A stretch of DNA of 64,000 nucleotides from Flavobacterium notoginsengisoli (GTDB lineage: Bacteria > Bacteroidota > Bacteroidia > Flavobacteriales > Flavobacteriaceae), in contig NZ_JACHLB010000003.1 of NCBI RefSeq assembly GCF_014207905.1, positions 496,001 to 560,000 on the forward strand, given 5' to 3'. Made by a program: the position numbers and the translations under genes. Below are positions 43,944-52,376 of the stretch, one piece after another (position 1 is the stretch's first letter; each line of letters opens with the position of its first letter). The notes below the pieces were generated by a model. It was not told where the DNA came from and did not search any database. It saw only the letters and a list, made by a program, of their open reading frames with translations.

Positions 43944-44516
43944 ATGAAACAACTAATTACGCTAACATTTTTTCTATTAACCTTTACTGCATTTGCCCAA
44001 AAACAAAAACCATGTGAATACAGTGTAAATGTAAATGACTCAATTGGATCTTATAAAGTAACAAATGAATACTTAATGAGTGAGAAATATTTTGGAGGAA
44101 ACTTCGATTACATTTTCTTTTCTCTTGCTCAAACCGATGGTTTGCCAACATTAAACTTACAGCTTATTCAGAAAAGTAAAGATTTTATTAAAGCCAATTG
44201 TTTTGATAAAAATTCTAAAATCTTCCTTCAACTAGAAAACGGAAAAATTGTTACACTAATGCACATCAATCAGGAGAGCTGTGGTACATTGGTTCGCGAT
44301 GACAAAGGCTATGACAATCGTGTAAATACCGGAATTTTTATGTTTATGAAAGATAATTTTGAAGAATTAAAGAAATCTCCAATTTCGATTATGCGAATAA
44401 AATATCTGACAAACGTAGAAGATTATATCGTAAAACGTGAACTTACATCGGAGTTAACGGGCAAAGTGACAAACCCAAATACTTATTTCATGGAAAATAT
44501 TAGATGTGTAGAATAA
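43944..44516 (+). CDS. secreted protein, unknown function
   Basis: The 190-residue protein has a signal peptide (MKQLITLTFFLLTFTAFAQ) and a mature domain of about 170 residues with four cysteines (KPCEYS, KANCFDK, QESCGTL, NIRCVE) that could form disulfides. The SLAQTDGLPTLNLQLIQKSK segment resembles small exported flavobacterial proteins of unknown role. It follows the methyltransferase gene by 3 bases on the same strand and converges on the VanX-like gene with one base between stops. Confidence 0.7.
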   Translation: MKQLITLTFFLLTFTAFAQKQKPCEYSVNVNDSIGSYKVTNEYLMSEKYFGGNFDYIFFSLAQTDGLPTLNLQLIQKSKDFIKANCFDKNSKIFLQLENGKIVTLMHINQESCGTLVRDDKGYDNRVNTGIFMFMKDNFEELKKSPISIMRIKYLTNVEDYIVKRELTSELTGKVTNPNTYFMENIRCVE

Positions 44517-44517
44517 T

Positions 44518-45165
44518 CTAATTGCATTTCCATTTTTCATTGGCTACTTTATCCTTTAAACCTGCTTTTAAGTTATAATGCCACCATTCAGAGTCAAATG
44601 AATTGAAGCCATTTTTAATCATTGTTTTTTTCAGGTAAGCTCTTTTAGAAAGAATTTCTTTTGAAAGCTGTTTGAAATTATGACTCGCCTGAATTCCGAA
44701 AAAATCAAAGGAAGTTCCCATATCTACTTCTTTTCCAGTTATATCTACCAAAGAAATATCAACGGCTCCTCCTCTATTGTGGATGGAGCCTTTTTTTGGA
44801 TCCGCAACATATTCTGGATTTGACACAATTTCCCACATCTTTTTTTGAATATCTAAAGGTCTATAACAGTCATATAACTTAATTCTAAACCCTTTTTTCA
44901 TAAAATCATTATTTGCCGCAATAAGTGCTCTAACGGTTTTTAAACGTAGCATACATTCTGCACAATCATAAACTTTTGCTTTCAGAAAGTTATCTTCAGT
45001 TGCATACTTCATATCATAAACAAAATCATTGCTGTAATCTCTTAAATTCACAAAAGTGGTATCAGAAATCTCTCCAGAAACTTCGTCAGTGTAGGTTTCA
45101 TTCTGAGCGTTTATCGAAGTAATAAAAAAAAGAGAGAGCAGAAGAAGTTTTAAAAAGCTATTCAT
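44518..45165 (-). CDS. M15 family D-Ala-D-Ala dipeptidase (VanX/DdpX-like)
   Basis: With the ATG at 45165 the protein has 215 residues and a signal peptide (MNSFLKLLLLSLFFITSINAQ); an in-frame start at 45198 adds eleven. The VanX-type motif SIHNRGGAVDIS (zinc His and Asp) and the C-terminal SEWWHYN (catalytic Glu, zinc His) are both intact, with YDCYRPLDIQKKM before. It cleaves D-Ala-D-Ala; here it is more likely for cell-wall recycling or turnover than vancomycin resistance, as no VanA/VanH is near. Confidence 0.9.
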   Translation of the reverse strand: MNSFLKLLLLSLFFITSINAQNETYTDEVSGEISDTTFVNLRDYSNDFVYDMKYATEDNFLKAKVYDCAECMLRLKTVRALIAANNDFMKKGFRIKLYDCYRPLDIQKKMWEIVSNPEYVADPKKGSIHNRGGAVDISLVDITGKEVDMGTSFDFFGIQASHNFKQLSKEILSKRAYLKKTMIKNGFNSFDSEWWHYNLKAGLKDKVANEKWKCN

Positions 45166-45368
45166 TGTGATGTAATTTAAAAAATGAAAGTTAAGCAAAA
45201 AATCAAAACCTTGCTTTTAATAATTTGTTGTTTTATTGTGAAAACTTAAGATTTTTGCTAGCGAAACGTCTTAAATCTCTTTCAAAATTAATAATGTTTT
45301 AATATCTTTATGAATATTAGACCTATCAGGCTTTACAATTTATTTACTAATTCTAAAAATCAGTCATT

Positions 45369-45884
45369 ATGAATTTAAAAATCAAATATATTGCAGCAGT
45401 CCTTTTAAGTAGTTTCCTTTTCTATTCATGCAAAAAAGAAATCATAAAAAGTGTTCCCACAACCGATTCTACTTCTATAAAAACAGAAGCTTTAAAAACA
45501 GATAGCACCGTTTTAAATCCAACCGATTCTTTATACACTTTGGTAGACAAAAGCGTTATTGGAACGCAGTTTTTAACTAAAAGCAGTTTGGCCGTAAGAT
45601 TAAAAAAATTGCTTGGAGCAGATTACGAAGAAATGGTTAAAAATTGGAATACCGAAACGCCTTTTGAAAAACAAGAAAACATATTGCACGCTTGGGGCTG
45701 TAAACAACATGATTGCAATTCATTTTCTTATGACCTTTTTATTGATGTGAAAAACAATAAAATAAATGTCTACAAATTTGCCGAATCTAAACTAACTGTT
45801 TTTAAAGAGGATAATTTTGATATTGAAATAAAAGACGGCTTTTTGAAAGATCTGAATATTAAAAAGGAAAACGTTAAAAATTGA
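45369..45884 (+). CDS. small lipoprotein, unknown function
   Basis: The 171-residue protein has a lipobox (LFYSC, C21), a Ser/Thr/Lys-rich linker of about 35 residues, and a globular part of about 110 residues with two cysteines (HAWGCKQHDCNSFSY). No domain recognised. Its last codons run into the first copy of a 14-bp tandem repeat; the stop TGA (45882-45884) is part of the repeat. Confidence 0.7.
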   Translation: MNLKIKYIAAVLLSSFLFYSCKKEIIKSVPTTDSTSIKTEALKTDSTVLNPTDSLYTLVDKSVIGTQFLTKSSLAVRLKKLLGADYEEMVKNWNTETPFEKQENILHAWGCKQHDCNSFSYDLFIDVKNNKINVYKFAESKLTVFKEDNFDIEIKDGFLKDLNIKKENVKN

Positions 45885-45922
45885 TAATTGTTAATTGATA
45901 ATTGTTAATTGATAATTGTTAA
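45881..45922 (+). repeat. 3 x 14-bp tandem repeat (TTGATAATTGTTAA) over a stop codon
   Basis: Three perfect copies start at 45881, 45895 and 45909. The first contains the lipoprotein gene stop. The repeat ends 12 bases before the stop of the convergent desaturase gene. Internal AATTG/CAATT symmetry could make weak hairpins. Confidence 0.9.
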
Positions 45923-45933
45923 TTGTCAATTAT

Positions 45934-47037
45934 TTATATTTCTCCTGTCATTAAAATATTTTCTTTCACACCTTTATTTTTCAACATTCTAAAATGAGAG
46001 CGAACGGCGTGATAAAATGGATAAGAAGTATACGGTAAATCATATTCTTTTGCGTAACGTCTAATTATGGGCGTGATATACGGGTAATACGTATGCCCAA
46101 CTGCTGGAAAAAGATGATGTGCAACGTGATGTGTAAATCCGCCGTATAAAAAATTGGCCAATTTGCTTTCTGTACTAAAGTCTTTCGTTACTATCATTTG
46201 ATGCAGTGCCCAAGTTGCCGAAAGATTTCCATCTTCATCGGTATTCGGAAAATTGGCATCTTCATCTACATGCGTAGAAACGAGTGCTACGACACCAAGT
46301 GCGCTTCCGCACATATGCAGACTTAACCACGCTAAAAGAACAATATACCAAGGCTGATTTAAAAACATCATGGGTATGAAAAGCAAATAAATCAGATTTA
46401 TAATTTTTGCTACAAATAAGCGATAAACTTCTTGGGCCGGAATTTTCTCTACGATCTTTTTCACGTAATTATCTTTCTTTCCAAAGAAATCTTTAAAATC
46501 ACGAATATAAATCCAATTTAAACTATAAAGCGGATAAATAAACCACATGTAAATGTGCTGGTATTTATGATAATCGAATAAAGGACTATTTGGAAAAATT
46601 CTGATAATATTGCTTTGCTTAATATCAATATCCCAATCTGGCACATTTGGATAAGCGTGATGAAGCCCAATATGTCTTCTCATCCAAAGCCAATGGTTGC
46701 TGCCAAATAATTCTAAAACATATAGAAACCATTCGTTGTGTTTTGTTTTTTTAAACAATGCTCCGTGAGCGGCATCATGAAAGGCATTTATAAAGAGAAC
46801 AATCATAGTAATGCCAGACAAAATATAAAAAAGAAAGAGTAAAGGTGTCTGGTTACCAAAAAATAGAATACAGGCGTAAAACAAAAAGAAAGCGGCGAGA
46901 AGTCCTAAAGACTTCACAACATTTAATACGTACAAAGATGAATTTTTCAAGACCGTTTCATTAACTTCTAAACGCATCTTTTTAAAAAAATCATCCGTTC
47001 CAGCTTTAATATAAACTGGTCGTTTTAATTTTTCCAT
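45934..47037 (-). CDS. membrane fatty acid desaturase
   Basis: The 367-residue protein has the three histidine boxes of the membrane acyl desaturase family: HDAAHG (87-92), RHIGLHH (121-127) and FTHHVAHH (301-308), with hydrophobic helices between. The di-iron site should insert a double bond in a membrane acyl chain; the HHVAHH box and length resemble front-end acyl-lipid desaturases, but no cytochrome b5 domain is present. It may serve cold adaptation of membranes. A terminator lies between it and the XRE gene upstream. Confidence 0.91.
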   Translation of the reverse strand: MEKLKRPVYIKAGTDDFFKKMRLEVNETVLKNSSLYVLNVVKSLGLLAAFFLFYACILFFGNQTPLLFLFYILSGITMIVLFINAFHDAAHGALFKKTKHNEWFLYVLELFGSNHWLWMRRHIGLHHAYPNVPDWDIDIKQSNIIRIFPNSPLFDYHKYQHIYMWFIYPLYSLNWIYIRDFKDFFGKKDNYVKKIVEKIPAQEVYRLFVAKIINLIYLLFIPMMFLNQPWYIVLLAWLSLHMCGSALGVVALVSTHVDEDANFPNTDEDGNLSATWALHQMIVTKDFSTESKLANFLYGGFTHHVAHHLFPAVGHTYYPYITPIIRRYAKEYDLPYTSYPFYHAVRSHFRMLKNKGVKENILMTGEI

Positions 47038-47132
47038 ATAGTTATTGCTAGAAATTGTTTAACCCAAATTTAATAAAAAAAAGCTTAAAATATTCAAATC
47101 CATACATTTAACAATAACAATTATAAAAACAG

Positions 47133-47157
47133 AAAGCCACTTTACTTAAGTGGCTTT
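47133..47157 (-). terminator. terminator between the XRE gene and the desaturase gene
   Basis: AAAGCCACTT (47133-47142) and AAGTGGCTTT (47148-47157) form a perfect stem with a 5-base loop. It sits downstream of the minus-strand XRE gene. Confidence 0.75.
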
Positions 47158-47209
47158 TGTGATTCATTAATTGGTAAGTTTGTTTGATATTTTTGGAAAA
47201 CTTTTGAGT

Positions 47210-47542
47210 TTATTCCTCAAATTTCGTTTCTGCCAAGCGCAATCGAATATTATGAATACGACCTTCAATTTCTTCTAAATCATTGAGAATATTTCTTTTC
47301 TCATAGATTGCGCCAGCGTCATTAACCATATTTTGCTCGTTTTCTGGAGCAAAAAGATCATTTAAATCTACATCTGGAAAATTTTTACTCAAACTAATAA
47401 TAAATTCAGAACCAATATTAGCTGTACCATGTAAATATCTTCCAATCATTGCTGGGCTAAATCCTAAAATTGCCCCTACCTCTTTTTGCTTTAATCCTTT
47501 AGCTTTAAAGAATTTGCTTAGTTTTTCGTTGTACATCATCAT
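47210..47542 (-). CDS. XRE-family transcriptional regulator
   Basis: The 110-residue protein has an N-terminal helix-turn-helix (about 3-60; GLKQKEVGAILGFSPAMIGRYLHGTANIG) and a C-terminal helix (about 80-110, NILNDLEEIEGRIHNIRLRLAE) likely for dimerisation. Three consecutive ATG codons (47542, 47539, 47536) leave the start slightly open. It is divergent from a small HTH-like gene with a 120-base gap, a common layout for autoregulated pairs. Confidence 0.88.
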   Translation of the reverse strand: MMMYNEKLSKFFKAKGLKQKEVGAILGFSPAMIGRYLHGTANIGSEFIISLSKNFPDVDLNDLFAPENEQNMVNDAGAIYEKRNILNDLEEIEGRIHNIRLRLAETKFEE

Positions 47543-47662
47543 TTAAATTCAACACAAAATGTAGTCATAATATATTTTTTAACATAAAAAAGACCATAAA
47601 ATATAATATTATTCTTACATTTACATTAAATATGGAAATATTAAGTTATAAACTGCAAATAT

Positions 47663-47932
47663 ATGTCAAAATTAATCAATAATAACGATTTTAAAGAAGA
47701 TAATTCTCACAATCAAAAAGCTTATGAATTTATTAACAAGCATTTACCTTCTACGTATGTCGACTTAACTATTAACCGAATTGTTGAGAAAGGCCAAAGC
47801 GCTCCAACTAAATCATTAATTAGAAATGTAAAAAACAGAACTATACTGAGAAATGATATTTTACTCGCTTTGGTTGAAGTCGCAAACGAAAACAAACTAG
47901 CCATTGAAAGAATTAATTTATTGATCTCTTAA
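47663..47932 (+). CDS. small HTH-like protein, divergent from the XRE gene
   Basis: The 89-residue protein reads PSTYVDLTINRIVEKGQSAP and then TKSLIRNVKNRTILRNDILLALVEVANEN. This pattern (helix, SxxxIrxVkN turn, then LxALvevAxEN) resembles Cro/cI-like DNA-binding proteins of Bacteroidota. It is transcribed away from the XRE gene and precedes a 63-residue gene on the same strand. Role inferred as DNA-binding regulator; family not searched. Confidence 0.6.
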   Translation: MSKLINNNDFKEDNSHNQKAYEFINKHLPSTYVDLTINRIVEKGQSAPTKSLIRNVKNRTILRNDILLALVEVANENKLAIERINLLIS

Positions 47933-47970
47933 TTAAATATTCGTAAGTATTGAATTAAACTTTATTATCT

Positions 47971-48162
47971 ATGTCAAACCACACCAATACAGAATTAAAC
48001 GAAAAATTCTTCAATCAAGAAAAAGAACCGCATTTTCCTAAACCGATTACTAGTTCAATTGTAGATTCAATCTATTTATATGGAATGTCACTAGAAGAAT
48101 ATCAGGAAGGGATGGAAATTCATTCGAAATGCTTTGATCAATTGCAAAATTTAGCCAATTAG
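47971..48162 (+). CDS. 63-residue protein of unknown function
   Basis: A short ATG-started frame of 63 residues, 38 bases after the 89-residue gene. It reads FPKPITSSIVDSIYLYGMSLEEYQEG, with an acidic N-terminal part, no signal and no membrane helix. Its place in the same short unit suggests a companion of the HTH-like protein. Unknown. Confidence 0.5.
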   Translation: MSNHTNTELNEKFFNQEKEPHFPKPITSSIVDSIYLYGMSLEEYQEGMEIHSKCFDQLQNLAN

Positions 48163-48190
48163 AAAACAGCGATTTCAGACTTCTCTCAAT

Positions 48191-49012
48191 TTAAAATATG
48201 CCCATACCTTCGGGTTTAATTGTAAATCCGATACGGATCATACTTTTATGTTCCTGATAATCTATTAAACTCTCTGTGTAGCCTACAAACCATTGCAAGG
48301 TTACATAATAATTTTCCTCTTTATAAGGTCTCCAATTCAATTGAGTCTGTAAAGAACCATAATTAATAAGTCCGCTTCCTTTTCTAAAAAGAACATCGGC
48401 ACTCCAACGTCCAGGTTTTATAAGATATGTGGCACTTGCTTCACCATAACCAACATATTTTGTAAGTTCGGGATTATCTTCTTTGTCAACCAAAGGAATC
48501 CATCCTCTAATTCCAACGGTCCATCTTGGAGAAACTTGCGATTTTAATGAAAAGGCCAGCATATTCCAAGTTCGTGAGTAAATAGAATCTCTACCGTTTG
48601 ATTCGTGTTCAAACGAAATTGTCCCGTAGGTAAGTCTTCCGCCTTTTAGATAAAACGGACGTACCATTGCGACTCCTGGATTAAAATTAATTTCTGAAAA
48701 AGGTTTTGAACTAGCATAAATATCCCAAAAAGCTTTCTGTGTGTACATTAAATACGGAAAAAAACCTCCCAAAATTGGTTTTGAGTTTAATCGAAGCTTA
48801 AAACTTACTTGATACTTTACATCGGCAGAATTGCGTGTAATAGGTTCGCTTAGTGGAACTCCTGTCAGAAAATAATTGTCACGGTGAACCGAAAAACTGT
48901 TTTCTTTTAATAATGAATCTGCTGCTCTGAAGTTTTTCTTTTCTTCTACAATCTGTGAATTGGAATGAATTGAATATAAAATAAGGAAAATGAATATTGA
49001 TTTAAAATGCAT
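48191..49012 (-). CDS. pldA: outer-membrane phospholipase A
   Basis: The 273-residue protein has a signal peptide and a 12-strand barrel. The catalytic segment FEHESNGRDSIYSRTWN matches E. coli PldA (nucleophile S138, catalytic H136), with the same later blocks EDNPELTKYVGYGE and GYTESLIDYQEHKSMIRIGF. It hydrolyses outer-leaflet phospholipids to keep the surface LPS-rich. It converges on the small 63-residue gene and is transcribed as a single gene. Confidence 0.92.
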   Translation of the reverse strand: MHFKSIFIFLILYSIHSNSQIVEEKKNFRAADSLLKENSFSVHRDNYFLTGVPLSEPITRNSADVKYQVSFKLRLNSKPILGGFFPYLMYTQKAFWDIYASSKPFSEINFNPGVAMVRPFYLKGGRLTYGTISFEHESNGRDSIYSRTWNMLAFSLKSQVSPRWTVGIRGWIPLVDKEDNPELTKYVGYGEASATYLIKPGRWSADVLFRKGSGLINYGSLQTQLNWRPYKEENYYVTLQWFVGYTESLIDYQEHKSMIRIGFTIKPEGMGIF

Positions 49013-49135
49013 TATTACTTGTGATTTAGGGTTTTATTTAAGCCTTTTACACTAAGTTACGTTATTTGAATCTTAATAAAAAATATTTTAAAGTCAGTAA
49101 TTTAAATTTAAATACTTAAAAATATACATTACAAA

Positions 49136-49169
49136 AACAAAAGCCCACTCAATTGAGTGGGCTTTTGTT
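49136..49169. terminator. 34-bp perfect palindrome terminator
   Basis: The sequence from 49136 to 49169 is a perfect palindrome centred at 49152/49153 with core GCCCACTCAATTGAGTGGGC and AT-rich ends. It lies between pldA and the receiver-like gene and should stop the minus-strand transcript of the latter, and read-through from either side. Confidence 0.85.
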
Positions 49170-49204
49170 TAGATTTATATGAAAAATAGTGTTCACCAAA
49201 TAAT

Positions 49205-49654
49205 TTACATCATAAAGAATAAAGCTCTTTGTAAAACTTCTAATTGTTTTTGCTGCATTTGTGATTTTCCAAAAGTCTTATTGGAAATTTTTGGAATTAA
49301 ACTCGAAGATTTAAAATAGGTTCTTAAATCCTGAAAAATTTCTGTCTTGCTTTTTGAAGCATCTATCAAGATTAGATCTTTTATCTCTTCTATCATCGAC
49401 AAGCTATTATAGAGATGCTTACTAAATAAACAAACCATGAAATTGTTATTTATACCTTCTAACTCAAAGAAATCCAATAGTTCAGAGTATTCGTAAACTA
49501 CGAATACCGAATGATCATAAGTATTTGATTTTTTTTCATTTTCTAGCAAAAAGGAATCTTCGGAAAATTCAAACTCATTTTTAAATTTCCTTTTGAACAT
49601 TTTTAAAAAAATCCCCTTATTATCTCGAACCAGAACTCTTTCTTTATTGACCAT
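49205..49654 (-). CDS. degenerate receiver-like protein downstream of the exopolysaccharide operon
   Basis: The 149-residue protein alternates beta strands and helices like a CheY fold: strand RVLVRDN, strand VFVVYEY, strand NFMVCLFS and strand LILIDAS. The phospho-acceptor position after the third strand reads YEYSEL, with no conserved Asp, and the usual DD pair after strand 1 is RDN. The last 35 residues are helical (GKSQMQQKQLEVLQRALFFMM). It could be a phosphorylation-independent receiver. It lies 600 bases beyond the exopolysaccharide operon on the same strand. Fold assignment is inference. Confidence 0.5.
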   Translation of the reverse strand: MVNKERVLVRDNKGIFLKMFKRKFKNEFEFSEDSFLLENEKKSNTYDHSVFVVYEYSELLDFFELEGINNNFMVCLFSKHLYNSLSMIEEIKDLILIDASKSKTEIFQDLRTYFKSSSLIPKISNKTFGKSQMQQKQLEVLQRALFFMM

Positions 49655-50256
49655 CTCTTAAAACAAATTATATTTTAATGACATAAACACCCCGTTTTAA
49701 TTCCGCCATATTTCTTTGCGGAATTATTATAAATAAATTAAACTTTCGCTCGTTAAAAAAGCAAAGCCGATAGCCATCTTGGTCTGAAATTTTACTAGAA
49801 TACTGTAAAAATCAAACGCATAGATTTCTATAAAAAATACCAAAAAACAAAAGGGGTTATAATTTATCGCAGATGAGGATTATTATTGGTCAAGAGCCAA
49901 ATAATAATTGTTAAGCAACGTATAACAAGGAAAGAGTCTACAAGATTACGAATAGCAAAGCATTCGAAAAAGAGACTAAAAATGGAAGATTTTGGAGAGC
50001 TTTCAATATGGGCGACAATTTTTGTGCTACGACCAAATCTAAAAGGGATAAGCCCGATATTTTTCGAGCTAATTCCTTTTAGATTTAATCATAAAATCGT
50101 CTAAACTTTTGGTTGCAGTTTATTTTTACTTGATCTTACAATCAAAGTAAAAATTCAAAAAGTAAATATTTTTTATTTCACTTCACTAAAAAGTACACTT
50201 ACAGAATTGTATGTAACCCGCAAGAGCACAAAGGAAAAATCTAAATATAAACAGTC
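49655..50256. other. 602-base gene-free, hairpin-rich region at the exopolysaccharide operon 3' end
   Basis: It holds at least four inverted repeats: AATTCCGC/GCGGAATT (49699-49725), ATTATTATTGG/CCAAATAATAAT (about 49880-49910), AAATCTAAAAGG/CCTTTTAGATTT (50035-50086, enclosing a GC-richer loop), and TTTTTACTTGAT/ATCAAAGTAAAAA (50123-50153). A nested pair, AGTCT/AGACT around ACGAAT/ATTCG, lies near 49935-49979. The frame at 49886-50104 crosses these hairpins and is very basic, so I do not call it a gene. The region could be a long 3' UTR or hold a small RNA. Confidence 0.6.
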
Positions 50257-50460
50257 TTAAACCCCAACGTTGTAATTTTGAGTTTCTGATGGACTCAAAG
50301 TTTTTAATTTTTTGATTTTGTCATTTAATTTTAAAATACGATCCAATTGTTTTTGTTGGATAGTGTACTTAGTATAATATTTATACCATTCTTTTCCGAT
50401 AAAAAAGGTTGTAACAGAAACTCCTGTAAGTAAACCGATTAAGTAATTAGTTATGTCCAT
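50257..50460 (-). CDS. small membrane protein at the operon end
   Basis: The 67-residue protein has one hydrophobic helix (about 5-22, NYLIGLLTGVSVTTFFIG) and a charged helical tail (QQKQLDRILKLNDKIKKLK). It lies 66 bases downstream of the initiating sugar transferase gene on the same strand. Unknown; possibly an accessory membrane anchor for the transferase. Confidence 0.65.
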   Translation of the reverse strand: MDITNYLIGLLTGVSVTTFFIGKEWYKYYTKYTIQQKQLDRILKLNDKIKKLKTLSPSETQNYNVGV

Positions 50461-50526
50461 GATTCTATTAGTTTATTAGTTTTTTTTTTAAGTTATTTTG
50501 AGTTTATTTTTAAGTTCATTTATTAT

Positions 50527-51927
50527 TTAAAAGGCATTTTTATCTCCTTTTAAGGTTACAATTACAGTCAAAAAGCAAATTTTAATGTCTTTTATTAAGC
50601 TCCAACGTTGCACATATTCGATGTCTGTTGTAACGCGTCTTTTCATATCAGACACTTTTTTTGTTTCTCCACGCAGACCAGAAACCTGAGCCAAACCAGT
50701 AATTCCAGGTTTCACAAAATGACGAACCATAAAATTATTAATGTGGTCATTATAATCTGACGTATGTTTAATCATGTGCGGACGAGGTCCTACTACACTC
50801 ATATTTCCAATCAAAACATTAAAGAACTGCGGCATTTCGTCTAAACTTGTACGGCGAATAAATCTTCCAATTGGCGTAACCCTGCTATCGCCTTTTTGCG
50901 CTTGCTGAGCTTCATTGGCATTATCAACATACATGCTTCGAAATTTGTAACACCAAAAGCTTTGGTTCTTTTTTCCGGTTCTCATTTGTTTAAATAAAAC
51001 TGGCCCTGGACTTTGTTTTTTAATGATAATAGCCAACAAAGGATACAACCAAGACAAAATGAAAATGATAACCAAACTGCTAAATACAAGATCGAATATT
51101 CTCTTTGCTAATCTGTTGTATGCATTCTGTAAAGGCTCAAAACGAGGTTTTATAACATGAAAATTATTTAAATGGCTTGAGTTGAAATGCTTTTTTGAAA
51201 TAGACGAAAAATCCGGCACAAATTTCAAACGCATACAATGCTTATCTCCAAGCTCAAAAAAATCATTCAGATCTGAAATAAAATCAGGTTTAGAAACAAT
51301 ATACAATTCATTAATATTATCTCTCGAAGCTTTGTCAATTCCTGCGCAAAGTGCCAAAGAGAAATCTTCATTATTGGTATATTCTTCAGACGAATTTTCA
51401 TTTAAAATACCGACAAAATTGATAAAGAATGAATTGCTTTCTAAATGAGAAGCCAATTCGATACTTGTCTTATTAAATCCCCAAATTGCTACTGTATATT
51501 GTTTAAAAACCCATCCTTTGATTTTTCCTATCACTAGAGTAAAAAGGATTCTAGACAATAAAAAGTAAGACAATAAGAAACTTAGCTGAATTAAATTTGC
51601 CTTCGTTCCAAAGAAATACAATACGTCGTCCTGAAAAATGAAAATATATCCGTGCCATAAAACTCTTTGTGTAAAAAAAGCACGCCAGCTATTACGGAAA
51701 AATTCATCTAAACTAAAAAGAACGTCTACTCTATATAATTGAAAATAAGTAACTGAAAACAACCAGCTTAAGATTGTAATAGGAATCATTTTATTTACAA
51801 ATAAAGTATTCCAACCTACTTTCTCTTCAATCGCAAAATTCAAAAATATAATTGTACCAAACACCATCGCAATCATATCGGCAATAGCACAACACATTAT
51901 GAAAGTAAATTTATGTCTGTTTCGCAT
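50527..51927 (-). CDS. exopolysaccharide initiating sugar-phosphate transferase (WcaJ/WbaP type)
   Basis: The 466-residue membrane protein has four or five N-terminal helices, a CoA-binding-like middle, a further helix at about 275-305 and a C-terminal bacterial sugar transferase domain (PF02397): LFKQMRTGKKNQSFWCYKFRSM, RRTSLDEMPQFFNVLIGNMS, VVGPRPHM and FVKPGITGLAQVSGLRG. It moves a sugar phosphate to undecaprenyl phosphate, starting the repeat unit. Its start overlaps the VanZ-like gene by 17 bases. The sugar may be glucose or galactose. Confidence 0.92.
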   Translation of the reverse strand: MRNRHKFTFIMCCAIADMIAMVFGTIIFLNFAIEEKVGWNTLFVNKMIPITILSWLFSVTYFQLYRVDVLFSLDEFFRNSWRAFFTQRVLWHGYIFIFQDDVLYFFGTKANLIQLSFLLSYFLLSRILFTLVIGKIKGWVFKQYTVAIWGFNKTSIELASHLESNSFFINFVGILNENSSEEYTNNEDFSLALCAGIDKASRDNINELYIVSKPDFISDLNDFFELGDKHCMRLKFVPDFSSISKKHFNSSHLNNFHVIKPRFEPLQNAYNRLAKRIFDLVFSSLVIIFILSWLYPLLAIIIKKQSPGPVLFKQMRTGKKNQSFWCYKFRSMYVDNANEAQQAQKGDSRVTPIGRFIRRTSLDEMPQFFNVLIGNMSVVGPRPHMIKHTSDYNDHINNFMVRHFVKPGITGLAQVSGLRGETKKVSDMKRRVTTDIEYVQRWSLIKDIKICFLTVIVTLKGDKNAF

Positions 51928-52327
51928 TTCTTATTTTTTTCAGTAAATTATAACTTATCGCTCCTGTAAAACTTCCTATAACTCCGTAGAAAACATCCAT
52001 TAAATCTGGACTTCTTCTTTGTATTACAAACTGTCCTCCTTCGGCTACACACACTATTATTGCTGCAATAATTATATTCTGTATAAAATTTAAATTCTTA
52101 TTATAATTTACATCTGATGCTCCTCTATGCTCTGTATATATTTCTAATAAAAAGCCAACAGCAAAAAAAGGAACAGCAGTACGCAAATTGTAATAATGGT
52201 TACTCCAGTTCAAAAGCCATCTTGGTAAATAAGTTTCACTTGACAAACTTGGATCTGAGAGCCAAGAGAAATAAAACACAATCCCGATAACTGTTAGCAA
52301 TAGCACTAGAACTATTTTATTAAACAT
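51911..52327 (-). CDS. VanZ-like membrane protein in the exopolysaccharide operon
   Basis: The 138-residue protein has about four hydrophobic segments and the VanZ family pattern: FSWLSDPSLSSE near the start, AVPFFAVGFLLEIYTEHRG in the middle, and the acidic-loop EGGQFVIQRRSPDLMDVFYGVIGSFTG near the end. VanZ proteins often stand in polysaccharide loci; their function is unclear. It overlaps the transferase gene by 17 bases. Confidence 0.85.
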   Translation of the reverse strand: MFNKIVLVLLLTVIGIVFYFSWLSDPSLSSETYLPRWLLNWSNHYYNLRTAVPFFAVGFLLEIYTEHRGASDVNYNKNLNFIQNIIIAAIIVCVAEGGQFVIQRRSPDLMDVFYGVIGSFTGAISYNLLKKIRNAKQT

Positions 52328-52376
52328 TTTTTATTATTAAATTTTAGTAAATAAGCTTTAGGTAAAAACTCTTTTT

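Noticed and set aside
44518..45165. A vancomycin-resistance role for the VanX-like dipeptidase
   Set aside because: No VanA/VanH or VanR/VanS genes are adjacent, and the VanZ-like gene at 51911 belongs to an exopolysaccharide locus; wall turnover is the simpler reading.
45881..45922. 14-bp tandem repeat considered as a phase-variable promoter or iteron
   Set aside because: It lies at the convergent ends of two genes, so it cannot be a promoter for either; three copies are too few and too AT-rich for an iteron origin, and no rep gene is near.
49886..50104. A 72-codon plus-strand frame with many Lys/Arg in the hairpin-rich gap
   Set aside because: It starts at a TTG, runs across the stems of hairpins and has no family match that I recognise; the bias follows from the AT-rich DNA. 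It stays a possible but unsupported small gene.
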